Shown here piece by piece: positions 38,797-51,659 of a stretch of 64,000 nt of DNA. Source of the stretch: Pardosa pseudoannulata (taxonomy: Eukaryota; Arthropoda; Arachnida; Araneae; Lycosidae); NCBI GenBank assembly GCA_032207245.1, contig CM063502.1, forward strand, positions 66,198,569 through 66,262,568, written 5' to 3'. Position 1 is the first letter of the stretch. Each line of letters begins with the position of its first letter. Under the pieces are notes generated by a model. It searched no databases, was not told the DNA's origin, and saw nothing but the letters and a program-made list of their open reading frames with translations. Made by a program: the position numbers and the translations under genes.

Positions 38797-38797
38797 A
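38680..38797. repeat. (CA)n-(AT)n microsatellite
   Basis: Short 'acacacacatacacacacac' tract and then (AT)n to 38797 with one 'taatat' phase break near 38769. Confidence 0.95.
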
Positions 38798-39239
38798 GGG
38801 CATGCATAAACTCACCCGGTATATTTATTATTAATAAAATAGGATTGCTAGATATGTTTACCAATTATTTATGCATTACCTATCCAATATTTACCGACTA
38901 TATAAATAATATGCCTATTTTATAATAGTTAAAGATACATCTAAACACACACGCACACTGTTTAAAATTCTCATAGATTTACTGTTAATAAGCTGCAATT
39001 ATTTTAAATAACTTGTACAACAAAATTATCTTTTAGTTTTTCAACTAATGCCAACACTATTTACAGTCGAACAGTTAAGGAACATAGTTCCTTTCCAAAC
39101 TTAAAATCTTAATTATAGCTTTTTTTTTCTATCCATCATAAAATAAAAAGTTTAGCTTCTTTTAGAATAAACTTTTTGAAATTTCTTTAATAAATCTCTA
39201 TCTTTAAAAAAATATTAAATTTTTGTCGTTTCAAAAAGT

Positions 39240-41990
39240 ACATTTTTTATAATATCATATAACATAGATACCAAATGGAAAAAATAAATTTCAGTTACCC
39301 GCAAGGTAACTTTGTAAATATTTATATCTGAAACTAAATTTTAAAATTGGATTGAAATAAAATATATGTTTTATTCTGTAAATCAAATCTTTAGAGGTAA
39401 ATAACATTTTAAAATTATTTATAAACTATTAATAAACCCAAAATTTTAAAAAATAGCCTTTGTTATGTTATAAAATAAAATATATTGTTCTTATTAATGT
39501 AATTGGGGTTCACAGAATGCTAATGATAATTTTTTATTAATAATTATAAAGGTAATAAGTTAGTTTTGTCATATCCAGTGTAACATATTTTAAATAATAA
39601 CATAAAACTAACATAAAAATTTTTACCCGCAAGAGAATTTTAGGAATCATATATATAGGAAGAACTTATTTTTTGTATAAAAGGGAAGTAAAATACTTAT
39701 TTTATTTTGTAAAATAAAACTTTAAAGATATATAAAATTTTAAAATTAAAAAACTAAACGCTAAAGAATTTTTTAAAAATTTAATTAGAATTTATCATAC
39801 AATTAAATAAATATATTTTTCATATTAATAATATTGAGGCTCACAGAGTGAAAAAGATAATTAACGTCTCTTTTTATTATACTGTGAAATAAATATATTA
39901 TTCATATTAATATCATTGAGGCTCACAGAGCGAAAAAGATAATTAATCTCTTTTTTTATCGCGCAATGAAATAAATATATCATTCATATTAATATTATTG
40001 AGGCTCACAGAGTGAAAAAGATAATTAACGTCTCTTTTTGATCATACTATGAAATAAATATATTATTCATATTAATATTATTGAGGCTCACAGAACAAAA
40101 AAATTAATTAACATCTATTTTTATCATACTATGAAATATATATATTTTTCATATTAATATTATTGAGACTCACAGTGTGAAATAGTTAATTACCATCTCT
40201 TTTTTATAACAATCCATTTCTACTTTAGAAATTCCAATAGATATTTTATGGATAAGTAAATTTCTATTTTTTTTTCTTGGAGTATATATCTTATAATTTT
40301 ATCGTTTAATGTATTGCAATGTATTGGTGAGAAACTAGTTTTAAAATAAAATTGAAGTAAAATATACGTTTTATTCTATAAAATATAACTTTAAATATGT
40401 ATGACATTCTTAAATATAATAAAATTAAACTCTGAAATAATTAAAAAAAATTTTATTTAGTATTTATCACACTTTGAAATAAATATATTGCTTATATTAA
40501 TATTATTGAGGTTCACAGAATAAAATAGTAATTAACTTATCTTCTTTATAATATCATTTTCTGGTTTGTTAATTTCAAAAGATATTTTGCCGGTAAGTAG
40601 ATTTCTGTTTATTTCACAGGGAGTATATATTTTATATTTTTGTTGTTTAATGTATTGGTGAGAAACCAAATGCTCATATAAAATTGAAGTAAAATATATG
40701 TTTTATTCTGTAAAATAAAACGTTAATTATGTGTGATATTCTTAAATTTTAGAAAATTAAACTCTAAAGAAATTAACTATTTTTATTTAGTATTTATCAT
40801 ACTTTGAAATAAAATTATTGCTTATAATAATATTATTGAGGCTCACACAGAGCGAAAAAAATAAATTAACATCTATTTTTATCATACTATGAAATATATA
40901 TATTTTTTCTTCATATTAATATTATTGAGACTCACAGTGTGAAATAGTCAATTAACATCTCTTTTTTATAACAATCCATTTCTATTTTAGAAATTCCAAT
41001 AGATATTTTATGGATAAGTAAATTTCTATTTTTTTTACTCGGAGTATATGTTTTATAATTTTGTCGTTTAATGTATTTTAATGTATTATTGAAAAACTAG
41101 TTTTAATATAAAATTGAAGTAAAATATATGTTTTATTCTGTAAAATAAAACTTTAAATATGTATGATATTCTTAAATTTTAGAAAAATAAACTCTAAAGA
41201 AATTAATTATTTTTATTTAATATTTATCATACTTTAAAATAAATATATTGCTTATATTAATATTATTGAGGCTCACAGAATAAAAAAGTAATTAGGTTCT
41301 CTTCTGTATAAAATCCTTTTCTGCTCTGCTAATTTAAAAGATATTTTGTCAGTAAGTAGATTTCTGTTTATTTCACTGGGTGTATATATTTTATGTGTTT
41401 GTTGTTTAATGTATTGGTAGTGTATTGATGAGAAACCAATTTTTATATAAAATTGAAGTAAAATATACGTTTTATTCTGAAAAATAAAACAATGTATGAT
41501 TCTAAAATTTGATTAAAAAAAAAATTAACTATTTTTATTTAGTATTTATCATACTTTGAAATAAAATTATTGCTTATAATAATATTATTGAGGCTCACAC
41601 AATAAAAAAGATAATAAGCTCCTCTTCTATATAAAATTCTTTTCTGCTTTGCTAATTTCAATTGATATTTTGCCAGTAAGTAGATTTCTGTTTATTTCAC
41701 TTATATACTTTTTGGTTTAATGTATTAAGTAAAGAAACCAAATTTAAACAAAAATTGAATTAAAATATATGTTTTATTCTGTAAAATAAAACTTTAAATT
41801 GTATGATATTTTTTAAATTTTGAAAAATAAACTCTAAAGAAATTAATTATTTTTATGTATTTTCATACTTTAAAATAAATAAATGCTTATATTAATATTA
41901 TTTCACATAATAAAAGAATTATTTCTTCTAAAAATCCTTTTTGCCGAATTTAAAAGATATGAAATATCTGTTTATACTTATATATTTTAT
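39240..41990. repeat. Nested tandem array: ~330-340-bp units with ~80-90-bp subunits
   Basis: The motif 'attattgaggctcacagag' and its variants recur at about 39505, 39836, 39930, 40005, 40083, 40165, 40508, 40838, 40926, 41268 and 41590. Intervals cluster near 75-94 bp and 322-343 bp. The short-interval copies (39.8-40.2 kb) carry only the 'cacagagtgaaaaagataatt' part. The long units add 'tttaatgtattggtgagaaa' and 'gaagtaaaatatatgtttta'. 'acccgcaa' at 39297 and 39626 marks the first long units. Toward 41.9 kb the units shrink by many small deletions. Confidence 0.9.
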
Positions 41991-41999
41991 GTTTTGTTT

Positions 42000-43240
42000 T
42001 AATGTATTGGTAGTGATAAAATAGACCAAAGAAAAAGACTCTTTCATACCATAAAAATAAAAGAAATTTCATTCTAAACAAAGCAGAATTTATTTTATAC
42101 TGAATGAAAAATAGACTGTTAAATTGCTGAAGTTTTAGCTTGAAAAATACTATCGCCCTTTAAAAGATATATATTTTATAATTTTATTTTTAATGTATTG
42201 GTTGATATAATAAGACCAAATAACTTTAGAAAGACTCTTTCATACCATAAAAGAAATTTCATTCTAAACAAAGCAGAATTTTTTATTTTATACTGAATGA
42301 AAAATAAACTGTTAAATTGCTGAAGTTTTAGCTTGGAAAATACTATCGCCCTTTAAAAGATATATATTTTATAATTTTATTTTTAATGTATAGGTTCATA
42401 TAACAAGACTAAATAACTTTAGAAAGACTCTTTCATACCATAAAAGAAATTTCATTCTAAACAAAGCAGAATTTTTTATTTTATACTGAATGAAAAATAG
42501 ACTGTTAAATTGCTGAAGTTTTAGCTTGAAGAATACTATCGCCCTTTAAAAGATATATATTTTATAATTTTATTTTTAATGTATTGGTTCATATAACAAG
42601 ACCAAATAACTTTTAGAAAGACTCTTTCATACCATAAAGGAAATTTCATTCTAACCAGAATTTTTTATTTTATACTGAATGAAAAATGGACTGTTAAAAT
42701 TCTGAAGTTTTAGCTCGAAAAATACTATCGCCCTTTAAAAGATATATATTTTATAATTTTATTTTTAATGTATTGGTTGATATAATAAGACCAAATAACT
42801 TTAGAAAGACTCTTTCATACCATAAAAGAAATTTCATTCTAAACAAAGCAGAATTTTTTATTTTATACTGAATGAAAAATAGACTGTTAAATTGCTGAAG
42901 TTTTATTAAAATACTATCGCCTTTAAAAAGATATTTATTTTATAATTTTATTTTTTAATTATTTTTTATATAACAACTAACTTAGAAAACTCTTTCATAA
43001 TAAAAGTTTTTCTAAAAGCAATTTTTTATTTTATACAATGAAAAATCTTTAAATTCTGAAGTTTCAAATCTTCTAAAAATTTATTTTATAATTTTATTTA
43101 ATGTTTGGTTCTAAAACAAATAAATAATATTTTTAGAAATATTTCATAATAAAGAAATTCAATCAGAATTGTTTATTTTTATACTGAATGAAAAAACTGT
43201 TAATTCAATTTTAAAAAATACACTGTAAATTGTAAAATTG
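42000..43240. repeat. ~194-bp tandem repeat, ~6-7 copies
   Basis: 'ctttcatacc' recurs at 42041, 42237, 42430, 42624 and 42812, with a variant at 42992, so spacing is 196, 193, 194, 188 and 180 bp. Each unit carries 'tttaatgtattggtt', 'aaagcagaattttttatttt', 'ctgttaaattgctgaagttt' and 'atactatcgccctttaaaag'. Middle copies are nearly identical. The last copies (from about 42905) lose many short segments. 'tttaatgtattggt' is shared with the array immediately before, so the two arrays are related. Confidence 0.92.
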
Positions 43241-43249
43241 TATCAAAAA

Positions 43250-45660
43250 AATAACAATCCTTAAAAAACTTTTTATTATTAGTTTTTCCCACGCCTTTCA
43301 CAAAATTTATTTAAGACATTCCCACAATTAATTTTACTGTTGATCATTTTCACAAATAGCGAAATCTGTTTGCCATTAAAAATTTTGAGACTACAAATAC
43401 AGTCCATGGCCTTCTATAAGGTTTAATTATTGGTTAATTTAATCACCGCAGAGCATTATCTTTCTCCTCAACGCTCTTCAAAAATATACTTTTATCATCA
43501 AGTAAATTTAGCAACACATTTAACTACCTGAAAAAGTTTTTTTCAATTCACAAATTTTATCAAAAGAATAATGAAGTTATAGGGATTTTCAGTTGTTTAT
43601 CTTAAAAATAATGAAACTTTCTTGTATTCTAAAAATATTTTTTTCATAACCAAAACAGCTGTCGAATCATTTCAAATTATTTTAATACGCCCCCATTCTT
43701 TGAAATCTGTCGGAGACGCTGATTGATTCTTTATTTCAAATGATTTAATCTTTTTCAAGTGCATTAATATTCGTTACATTTGAATTGAAAGTTCTAAATA
43801 TAAAATAATATCTGTCTAAAGAACTTACCAGTTCAGTTCTTTAAATAGATAAGATGTAATTTATTGCAATTTGTTATTCACAGACTAATTTGAATAATAA
43901 ATCAACATACATTTAATACCCATGCTTCTATAAATATAAACACATAATACCTGTAAATTGAAAATTTGGTATAAAAATACAGATTCAAATGCCGTGATTT
44001 TGAGTAACGTTTTTAGCATAGTGCATCCCACACCTTCTATGATGTTTATTGAAATATTGGTGAATCGACATATCCCACAAAATTAATTCTTTTGAGATTT
44101 TCTTCACTAATTTTTACCAAATTTTAGCGGTTAATAATTCTTTAAAAGGAAAAAATTCATCATTTTAATATTTCTCAGTTTCCGTTAAATACTTTTATAA
44201 ACAGTCCATTCTATAATTTAATTATTGGTTAAATTCACCGCAAGCATATTTCTTAACGCTCTTCAAAAATATACTTTTATCATCAAGTAAATTTAGCAAC
44301 ACATTTAACTACCTGAAAAAGTTTTTTTCAATTCACAAATTTTATCAAAAGAATAATGAAGTTATAGGGATTTTCAGTTGTTTATCTTAAAAATAATGAA
44401 ACTTTCTTGTATTCTAAAAATATTTTTTTCATAACCAAAACAGCTGTCGAATCATTTCAAATACATTTCATTACATTAAAAATCTGTCACCCCTGATTGA
44501 TTCTTTATTTCAAATGATTTAATCTTTTTCAAGTGCATTAATATGTTACATTATTAGTCTAAATATAAAATAATATCTGTCTAAAGAACTTACCAGTTCA
44601 GTTCTTTAAATAGATAAGATGTAATTTATTTTTGTTATTCACAGACTAATTTGAATAATAAATAACATACATTTATTTCCACTTCTAAAATATAAACACA
44701 CCTGTAAATTGAAATATGGTATCAAAATCAGATCAAATTGATTTGCATACGTTTTTAGCATATTAATCTAATGATGTTTACCTTTTTATCGAATCACTTC
44801 AATATTTTTCCTTAAGGCTTTTCGTAAATATATTTTTATTATCATGCAAATTTAGATTCTTATTTAATTACCAAAAAGAATTTTTAGAAATTCAATAATT
44901 TTAATAAAAAAGAATCTTATTAAAAGTGACTCTTTCAGCTTTTCCTTTCAAAAAATAATTAAACTTTTCTCGTATTCCAAATATTTCTTTTTGTACCTAA
45001 AACAGCTCTCGAATTCTTTCAATGGGAGTTCATACATTAAAATCTGTCAAAGACACTGATTGATTCTTTATTTCAAACCATTTAAACTTTTTTCAAATGA
45101 GTTGATATATAATACATTTGGGTTCAAACTTCTAAATATAAATTAATACAGTAAATATTTTGACAGTTCTTTAAATAGATTTCTTGTTATTTATTTTGTC
45201 GTGTACAAACTAACTTTAAAAAAATAATTAAAATACATTTCATTGACACACTTCTAAAAATCTAACGTGTCACACCCCTTTAAATATTGGTATCAAAATA
45301 CAAATTGAATTAATATGTTTTTAGCATATTGTATCTAATAATGTTACTATTTTTATCACACAATATCCTCTCGTAAACAACTTTTAAAATGTAAATAACT
45401 GCCTACTGGTTTTTTATTATTTACAGGCGAATCTAAATAAATAATTATAATACATTTTATTTCCACTTTTTCAAACTTTATAAATAACACCTGTAAATTC
45501 AAATACTGATATTCAAAATCAGATCAAATTAATTTGTTTTTGCATAACGATTTTGGGTATATCTAATAATGATACAATGTTTATCACACAGTTTTCTATC
45601 GTAAATATCTTTCTGCAAATAAATAATTAAAACTAAAATATTTTCCCACCGTAAATGTTT
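43250..45660. repeat. ~785-bp tandem repeat, two close and two degenerate copies
   Basis: 43470-43676 (207 bp) is identical by eye to 44255-44461. Further identical blocks follow, such as 'tgattgattctttatttcaa' at 43720/44494 and 'ctaaatataaaataatatct' at 43794/44559, with the offset dropping 785 to 774 to 765. Between blocks the second copy lacks many short segments. More diverged copies follow at about 44800-45360 and 45360-45660. Confidence 0.9.
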
Positions 45661-47690
45661 TCACTAGAAAGAGTTTCCTTTTAATAAAGAATGTTTTTCT
45701 CTTAACTTCCACTGATTCAGATCTTAATATCATTCCGATGGTAGCCGAAACCACATGCTGTCTATAAAGTGTTTACTACAACCGTGCTACTAAACATCCT
45801 CACTGTGTTATCAGCGTTCTTAGGTATTTCATTAAATGAATTCTTTCGCAAAATTTCTTTTTTGTTCCGACCATTTTGATTAGACAGATGAAGAGAATTA
45901 ACGTCAGAGCAAGTTTTTTTTTTGTCATTTTAACAAATATTTTCAGGAAAATATCCATATTCAGCTGAAGTGAAAAATAAAATTTACCCCCAACATGAGC
46001 TGATCAGATATATTAATAATCAAAATTAAATTTTTCACAGTTTCCGCTATTTTATTTTGATGAGAAGGTTTAACTCATAGACATAAGTACTAGTTCATTA
46101 CTCTGTGTTAATATAAATTCAATTAGGTTCTAAAAAATATAAAGGATGATTTAATCGTTTGTAAGTTCCTTTGAGTAATTTTTAAATAAAACCTACACAT
46201 ATTAAATTGAGTTCCCCGTAAAAAAACATGGTTTTCCTATAAAAGCCTAACATGAAAAAGTCTACACAATTTTGTTTTGCTTGTTTTGCTCGCTTGTTTT
46301 TGGGAGGAGGAGGTTCTCATTAAAAACCCCAATTTTTCACAAAAAAAAACGGATCTTATTAAAATTTACAGTGGTGCATTCATAACTTTTACTTTGAAGA
46401 TAAAATGGTATTATAATACCCTTTAGTATGAATGTTTTATTTAAATTGGAAAATGTTTTCATTCGGAGATATCTGTAAAATTTCGATTACAATTTGTATA
46501 TAAAAAAACATTTGTAATCATGCATAATAAGCTTTAATTTTTTTCAAACAGGAATGTTCTATGTAATGATAAATTAATTAACAGTACGGGTAATAAATAA
46601 GTATAACAATTTTTCAATAACATGAAAGAATTCTTACGGAAATGACATAATAGATGAAACAATACTCGTGTTAATTTTTAAACATAATATTTTTATATTA
46701 GACTTAATTGATTTTATTGAAAAATGTTTAATTTAAGTACTACATTTACAAAAAAAATTTCAAGATTGAAAAATTAAAAAAAAACTTTTTTACTTAAGTT
46801 TGTAATTAAGTATATGATTAATGAATATTATTTATTTTAAAAATTCAATTTTTTTACATATATTATGCTTGTAACTCTTCTAAACATATAAATAATATTA
46901 AATAACAGAAAAAAATATAAAGTATATGTGTCATTTACAAGCTGTTTAACTTTACAGGATTTTTTCCAAAAATTAGGACACCACTATCCCTAAGATATAA
47001 AAACACCTAATGAATAAATTTGCATCACTTTTTTTATATTTGAACTCATACTTGCTATCTACAGATGGAATTAAGTAACTAATAAATATGTCATCAACAA
47101 TTATTTAAAAAATTATTTGAAATTGAAAATTAAATCAATAACTTTTAATTTAATTTTAATTTTAGTTATATTAATTTTAATTTATTTTTTAATTTTATAA
47201 TTTTTATTTATCATTTTTTAATTTACGTTAACTCATTCTATAGATAACAAGCATATATCCAAATCTGAAAAGAGATTATTCATTAAACAGATTTTTTAAA
47301 CAGATTTATTCATTAACTTTTTGAAAATTTTAAGGATAATAATGAAAATTATGGTTTTCACAAGTAAAATGTTAAGATTTGGATTTATATGTTTGTATCT
47401 TACTGTGGGGTTAGTAACTTGACAAAATTTATTCAGACATGGTGAAAATGAATACTTCCATTGAAATTTGATTAGTGAAATTAACAATATTTCTATATAG
47501 TGTTAACAATATTTCCTTTACTTTGTACAGGGAAGTAAAAAGGATAAAATATTTTATACAGTGTGCATCTAAAGTTGATACACAAATTCTTTTTCCAGAT
47601 TGAAAACTTATTTTTATATTAAGCAAATAAATCCACTTTTTATACTCATTCAAGATCAGACTTATTCAGACTTTCCCAATCTTAACAAAT
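45661..47690. other. A+T-rich DNA, nothing recognised
   Basis: About 2 kb with no gene. The stretch 47110-47230 is almost pure A/T with a low-complexity 'taattttaatttta' pattern. Minus-strand frames at 47296-47487 and 47429-47653 have no motif. Confidence 0.5.
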
Positions 47691-47803
47691 TTGGTTTGGT
47701 TTAAAGTAATATAGCCTATTGTTTTGCTACATGAGGGCTATGTAGGCCGGGATATACTGTTTAAAGCCGTTTTCTAATGGATCCGAACATCCATGCCATA
47801 AAC
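47691..47803 (-). mobile_element. SINE family 1 fragment
   Basis: Matches the body and 3' end of the 11440-11660 SINE in the same orientation: 'ttggtttggttt', 'gctacatgagggcta' and 'gaacatccatgcca'. The tRNA-like head is missing or unrecognisable. Confidence 0.6.
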
Positions 47804-48042
47804 AGAATTTTCATATCGAAAATAAGCCTCTTATCCATTCGTCCATTGTTTCTCTGACATTTCGTTGTACTTCTAAATTATTTTATGTATTTAAACAGGT
47901 AAATACAAGGGCATTGTTATCAACGAAAACCTTCAATTTTGTTTACGGTTGTCAGGGTTTGAAGGATTTAACTACTTTAAGATGACCATGGTTATTAATA
48001 CTGAAGGCGTCATACACCACCATCTAAAAAAGATAGCGATAT

Positions 48043-48656
48043 TTAACCCTCTAAACGGTTCGCACGTACAATTTTCTACTTCCAAAAATGTTCCGAAAAT
48101 GGATATAGTGTACATGTCTCCTAGTGGTTTCCCCGTGGAGTTTTGAGGTAGGAAGGTCAGGTCGATTGTTTACGGACTGCACCCCTCTTTGACTGATATT
48201 TATTGAGGGATGTACCCCTACTCCCTGAGGCACAAAGACGATGATAGCTTCTCATGGCTTTGTCAATCTATTTCGAAGTATTTCGTTTGCGGTAACACAT
48301 GCATCTCTAATTGCAACACTTAAATATCTTGGATGACTTTAGTAAAAGAATATAAATAATCCTCTTAAAAAATATTTTTATTCCTACTTTTAGAATCCAT
48401 TATTTCTTATGGAATTATCTTCGAGACTTGACGAGCTTTGTGTGTATTAAAAATTAACAATCTATAATGTCTATTTATATATATCTATCCTAACCGGAAG
48501 TAAAGGGACGATAACGAGGGTGGGTATCCCGTATTCCAATCTAGTCGACAAAGGGTGAAGTAAAAAATCATAGAACACTTTGGTCACTGACACAATAAAA
48601 CTGTAGCGCATTTTTGGAGACTTTTTTTCCTCCTTGTGTTCCACTCAGAGGGTTAA
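48043..48656. mobile_element. piggyBac-like MITE flanked by TTAA
   Basis: The element lies between TTAA at 48043-48046 and TTAA at 48653-48656. Its left end starts CCCTCTAAACGG and its right end, on the other strand, CCCTCTGAGTGG, a short terminal inverted repeat. TTAA target sites and C-rich 'CCCTNT' ends are the hallmark of piggyBac-type elements. At ~606 bp and without a transposase frame it is non-autonomous. Inverted similarity beyond the first ~12 bp is weak. Frames at 47949-48146 and 48051-48233 cross its border and are not genes. Confidence 0.55.
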
Positions 48657-49005
48657 GGGAATTAATTTTCTTTATTTCTCTTCATTCTATAGGAGGAGAA
48701 TGTTTTGTGACAACTTGAAAGCAAGCTGGAAAAGAGATCATTAAAATATCGGTCGAACAGCCTTTAATTTATAAATAGTTAAGTATGCAATAAAATAAAT
48801 GGGAACTGGGATTCAGGTTACGAATTCGGGGTTTAAAGTTCATAATTAGTATTGATAGCACAGCTGTGTAAAAAAAGGGAAATAGAAGAGAAATGAAAGT
48901 ACTGCAATACTTTTAATAAGTTTTTATTTTCTTTCTGAACTCCGCCTTCATTTAAACGTATATCTTGTACTACCTACAGCATTAAAAATTACTCTAAGTA
49001 AAACA
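48657..49005. other. Non-coding DNA, nothing recognised
   Basis: Spacer between the two TTAA-associated elements. No feature was recognised. Confidence 0.4.
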
Positions 49006-49459
49006 TGCCCCTTAATGCACAGTTTTTTTTTTTTTAGGCCGGCCAAAAAAATCAATTTTTTATTGTAAAAAACACAATTTAGAAAGTTGTCTTGCCAAAC
49101 AAAATTACAAAAATACAAAAATAATCAAAATTTTAATTGCAATTTTGGGTTTTGATAACATTGCATAAAATAGTCGAATATTGTAATATTACACGCACAT
49201 CGACTTTTTTTATCTTTCTAAGTAGAAGTTTCTAAGTAGTAAACTCATAAGTGATAAGCAGAAAAAATATATGAAAATGATAAATATCAATAAAACGATT
49301 TTTTTTTCTTTCCCATTGTTATTTTCAAATCTCGATTGCAATCGACTGTGAAAAATTATAGCAACATAAAGTACAACGCCGCTCGAATTATCTCGAGTGT
49401 GCACAGTTTGGCAGTTTAGCGTGCTCGAGTTAACTCGAGCGTGAACGTTAAGGGGTTAA
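49006..49459. mobile_element. Possible second TTAA-type MITE with palindromic subterminal repeats
   Basis: The right end is 'cgtgaacgttaagggg' followed by TTAA at 49456-49459. Next to it are two similar 24-bp palindrome-like units, 49381-49404 and 49423-49446, 42 bp apart, each built on 'ctcgagNNaNctcgag'-type half-sites. A candidate left end is 'ccccttaatgcaca' near 49008, but the flanking TTAA is absent there. The left boundary is therefore uncertain. Confidence 0.4.
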
Positions 49460-49895
49460 GCTATTGCTCTCAATATTTTAAATATCAATTACATGTTATT
49501 CAAAAGAAACACGCTATTAAAAAATGTTCAGTAAAATTCTTAATTCTATGGAATTTTTAAAGATATTCGACTGAAATCTCCATGTAATTTATCATATATA
49601 TATTAGGGATTTGAATAATGTATATATAAAATTTAATTGTATAAAATTAATATAAAATAAAATGTAAAAAATCTTATAAAATTAATTGAAGGTATATATC
49701 ATTCATGCATGCACTGTTAAAAATTATTCAGTAAAAATACCCGTTATCAAGTATTTAATAGATTTACATTCCAACTGAAGAGTGTTGTTATTCTTATAGT
49801 TTATAAAATTTCCTGAAGACGGCAGGAAACACCTTGAATAATAAAAACAAAAAAACTACTTAAACATTTATATTTTTTGATAGAAATCTTTATAT
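49460..49895. other. A+T-rich DNA, nothing recognised
   Basis: No feature was recognised. Confidence 0.45.
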
Positions 49896-50013
49896 ATATA
49901 TCCCAGCATGCCTGGGCTGGGAAAATAATAGGGATAATTTGAAAAGAAGTTTCAAGAGGGAAGTTTTGGGGTGGTTGCCCCCTGTGGGATTACATTTGGT
50001 TAGTCCCCGTCAG

Positions 50014-50091
<78 letters not shown>
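49896..50091. repeat. Short GC-richer repeat scrap with (CA)n-(AT)n microsatellite
   Basis: 'cccagcatgcctgggctggg' forms a small inverted repeat and is followed by a G-rich segment ('gaagttttggggtggttgcc'). It then runs into (CA)n at about 50018-50045 and (TA)n to 50091. The unique part is probably a TE scrap anchoring the microsatellite. Confidence 0.6.
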
Positions 50092-50092
<1 letters not shown>

Positions 50093-51659
50093 GGTATTTT
50101 AATCAAGTTAACAAATATAATTATATTCTAAAATAAATTTTTACTGATTCTATACCTAAAGAACATCGAGTTAGTTTCTGCTTCTTTTACGTAATCCTAT
50201 GTATAACTTCACAATGCTCTTAAAACCTTCATTAGCGACACGAATAGAATGTTCAGAATTTTGGCAGAAAGCGTCAAAGACAGATTATCTCAATGAAATC
50301 AAGTCTCTGTTTTCAACGTTTGCTGTTTTCTTTCAGGGTCTGACGACTATTCTTTAAGCAGCATGGTGTAACTATGTTTGTAAGGGGTAAAAAATATCCA
50401 TTACATATTTATGTATAGGTCCTGTGTGTGTTTGCTTGTACGGTTGTATGTATATATGTGTAAATGTAATTTGTGTAGATAGATAGATTGACAGAAAGAC
50501 AGACAAATAAACTGGTAGACATTTTTCTGCGAGTCCATCACTAGAGAATAATTTGAAAATCAATTCCTTATATAAGAATAGCCAAAATTATCTGTCCGTC
50601 TGTCCTCCAATTTATGAAGCGGTTGGACCTGGAATGGATAGATTGGATTTCATCCATATTGGATTATTCATGGGTTAGAATTATCAAAATTCAAAGCGAG
50701 TTCGAAAACGTTCGAAATCCACCCTTTCCCCTTTTTGATCGTTTAATGCCATTATTTCAAGCCCTATTTTCTCCGGTTAAGAGCAGGCGATTAAATTCAT
50801 CAATTTATCACATCATAAGCAGATAAAAATAACATTTTTTTCTGGCATTATGACGTCATTCCTTTAAACATCTCATGGAATCATTTCTTATTTTAAATTA
50901 TTTAAATATCTTATGCATAATTTTCATACGTTTTATCACTGTACTTAAATATTATGTAAATAATTTTCTTTTTTATTTGGCTTAAATAATAGATTAGTTA
51001 CATATGTGATGATTTTAAATTTAATCATTGATTACTTTTTGTTGCAATGAAACTTTCATCACCGGTATTAACAAAAAATTCTTTTTATAAAAATCTACGA
51101 GTCTATTTCACGTTCTAATAAATATCTAGCGTTTAAGTTATGTATCTTTGAAAATTAAGAAGTTTGTTAGTTTGTGTGTTTATTTTTTATACAAACCACA
51201 TGGTTTGCAATCGATTCGCTGAATTTTGGACATCATTCATATGTACCGCTAAATAACACTGTCAATATTAAAACTTATGCTGTCCATCCTATCACGTAAT
51301 ATGACAAGATAAATTAATGTTGGCAACTAACATGCGGTCAGTAATGATAAACAGATTATTGAGCGTTACCAGATAATTCTCAGCCAAAGAAGAAACCATT
51401 TTTTTACCTGCCTCATAGGGTACTTTACAATTCTGGAAAATGAAAAATTTTACTGATCTCGTCATATGATGGGCCATTATTCTAATGCCATTGAATATTT
51501 TTTAAAAAAAGACTACGATCCAGTGGTATATCTAGTTTTAAAATGTGCATGCATAATCTTATGCATCAATATAATACTTTAAAACCAGATTAAGAATCGA
51601 TAGCAAACAAATAACTGCTGTCAACACTGTATTTATTTTGCTTATGGCTATTGTAAAAA
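50092..51659. other. Non-coding DNA, nothing firm recognised
   Basis: The 50560-50830 part is less A+T-rich and holds a 70-codon frame (50614-50826) with a Trp/Asp-rich start but no known motif. It may be a dispersed repeat. A (GATA)-like run lies near 50478-50490. Confidence 0.4.

Noticed and set aside
47949..48233. Frames on both strands across 48.0-48.2 kb
   Set aside because: They cross the boundary of the TTAA-flanked MITE and show no motif.
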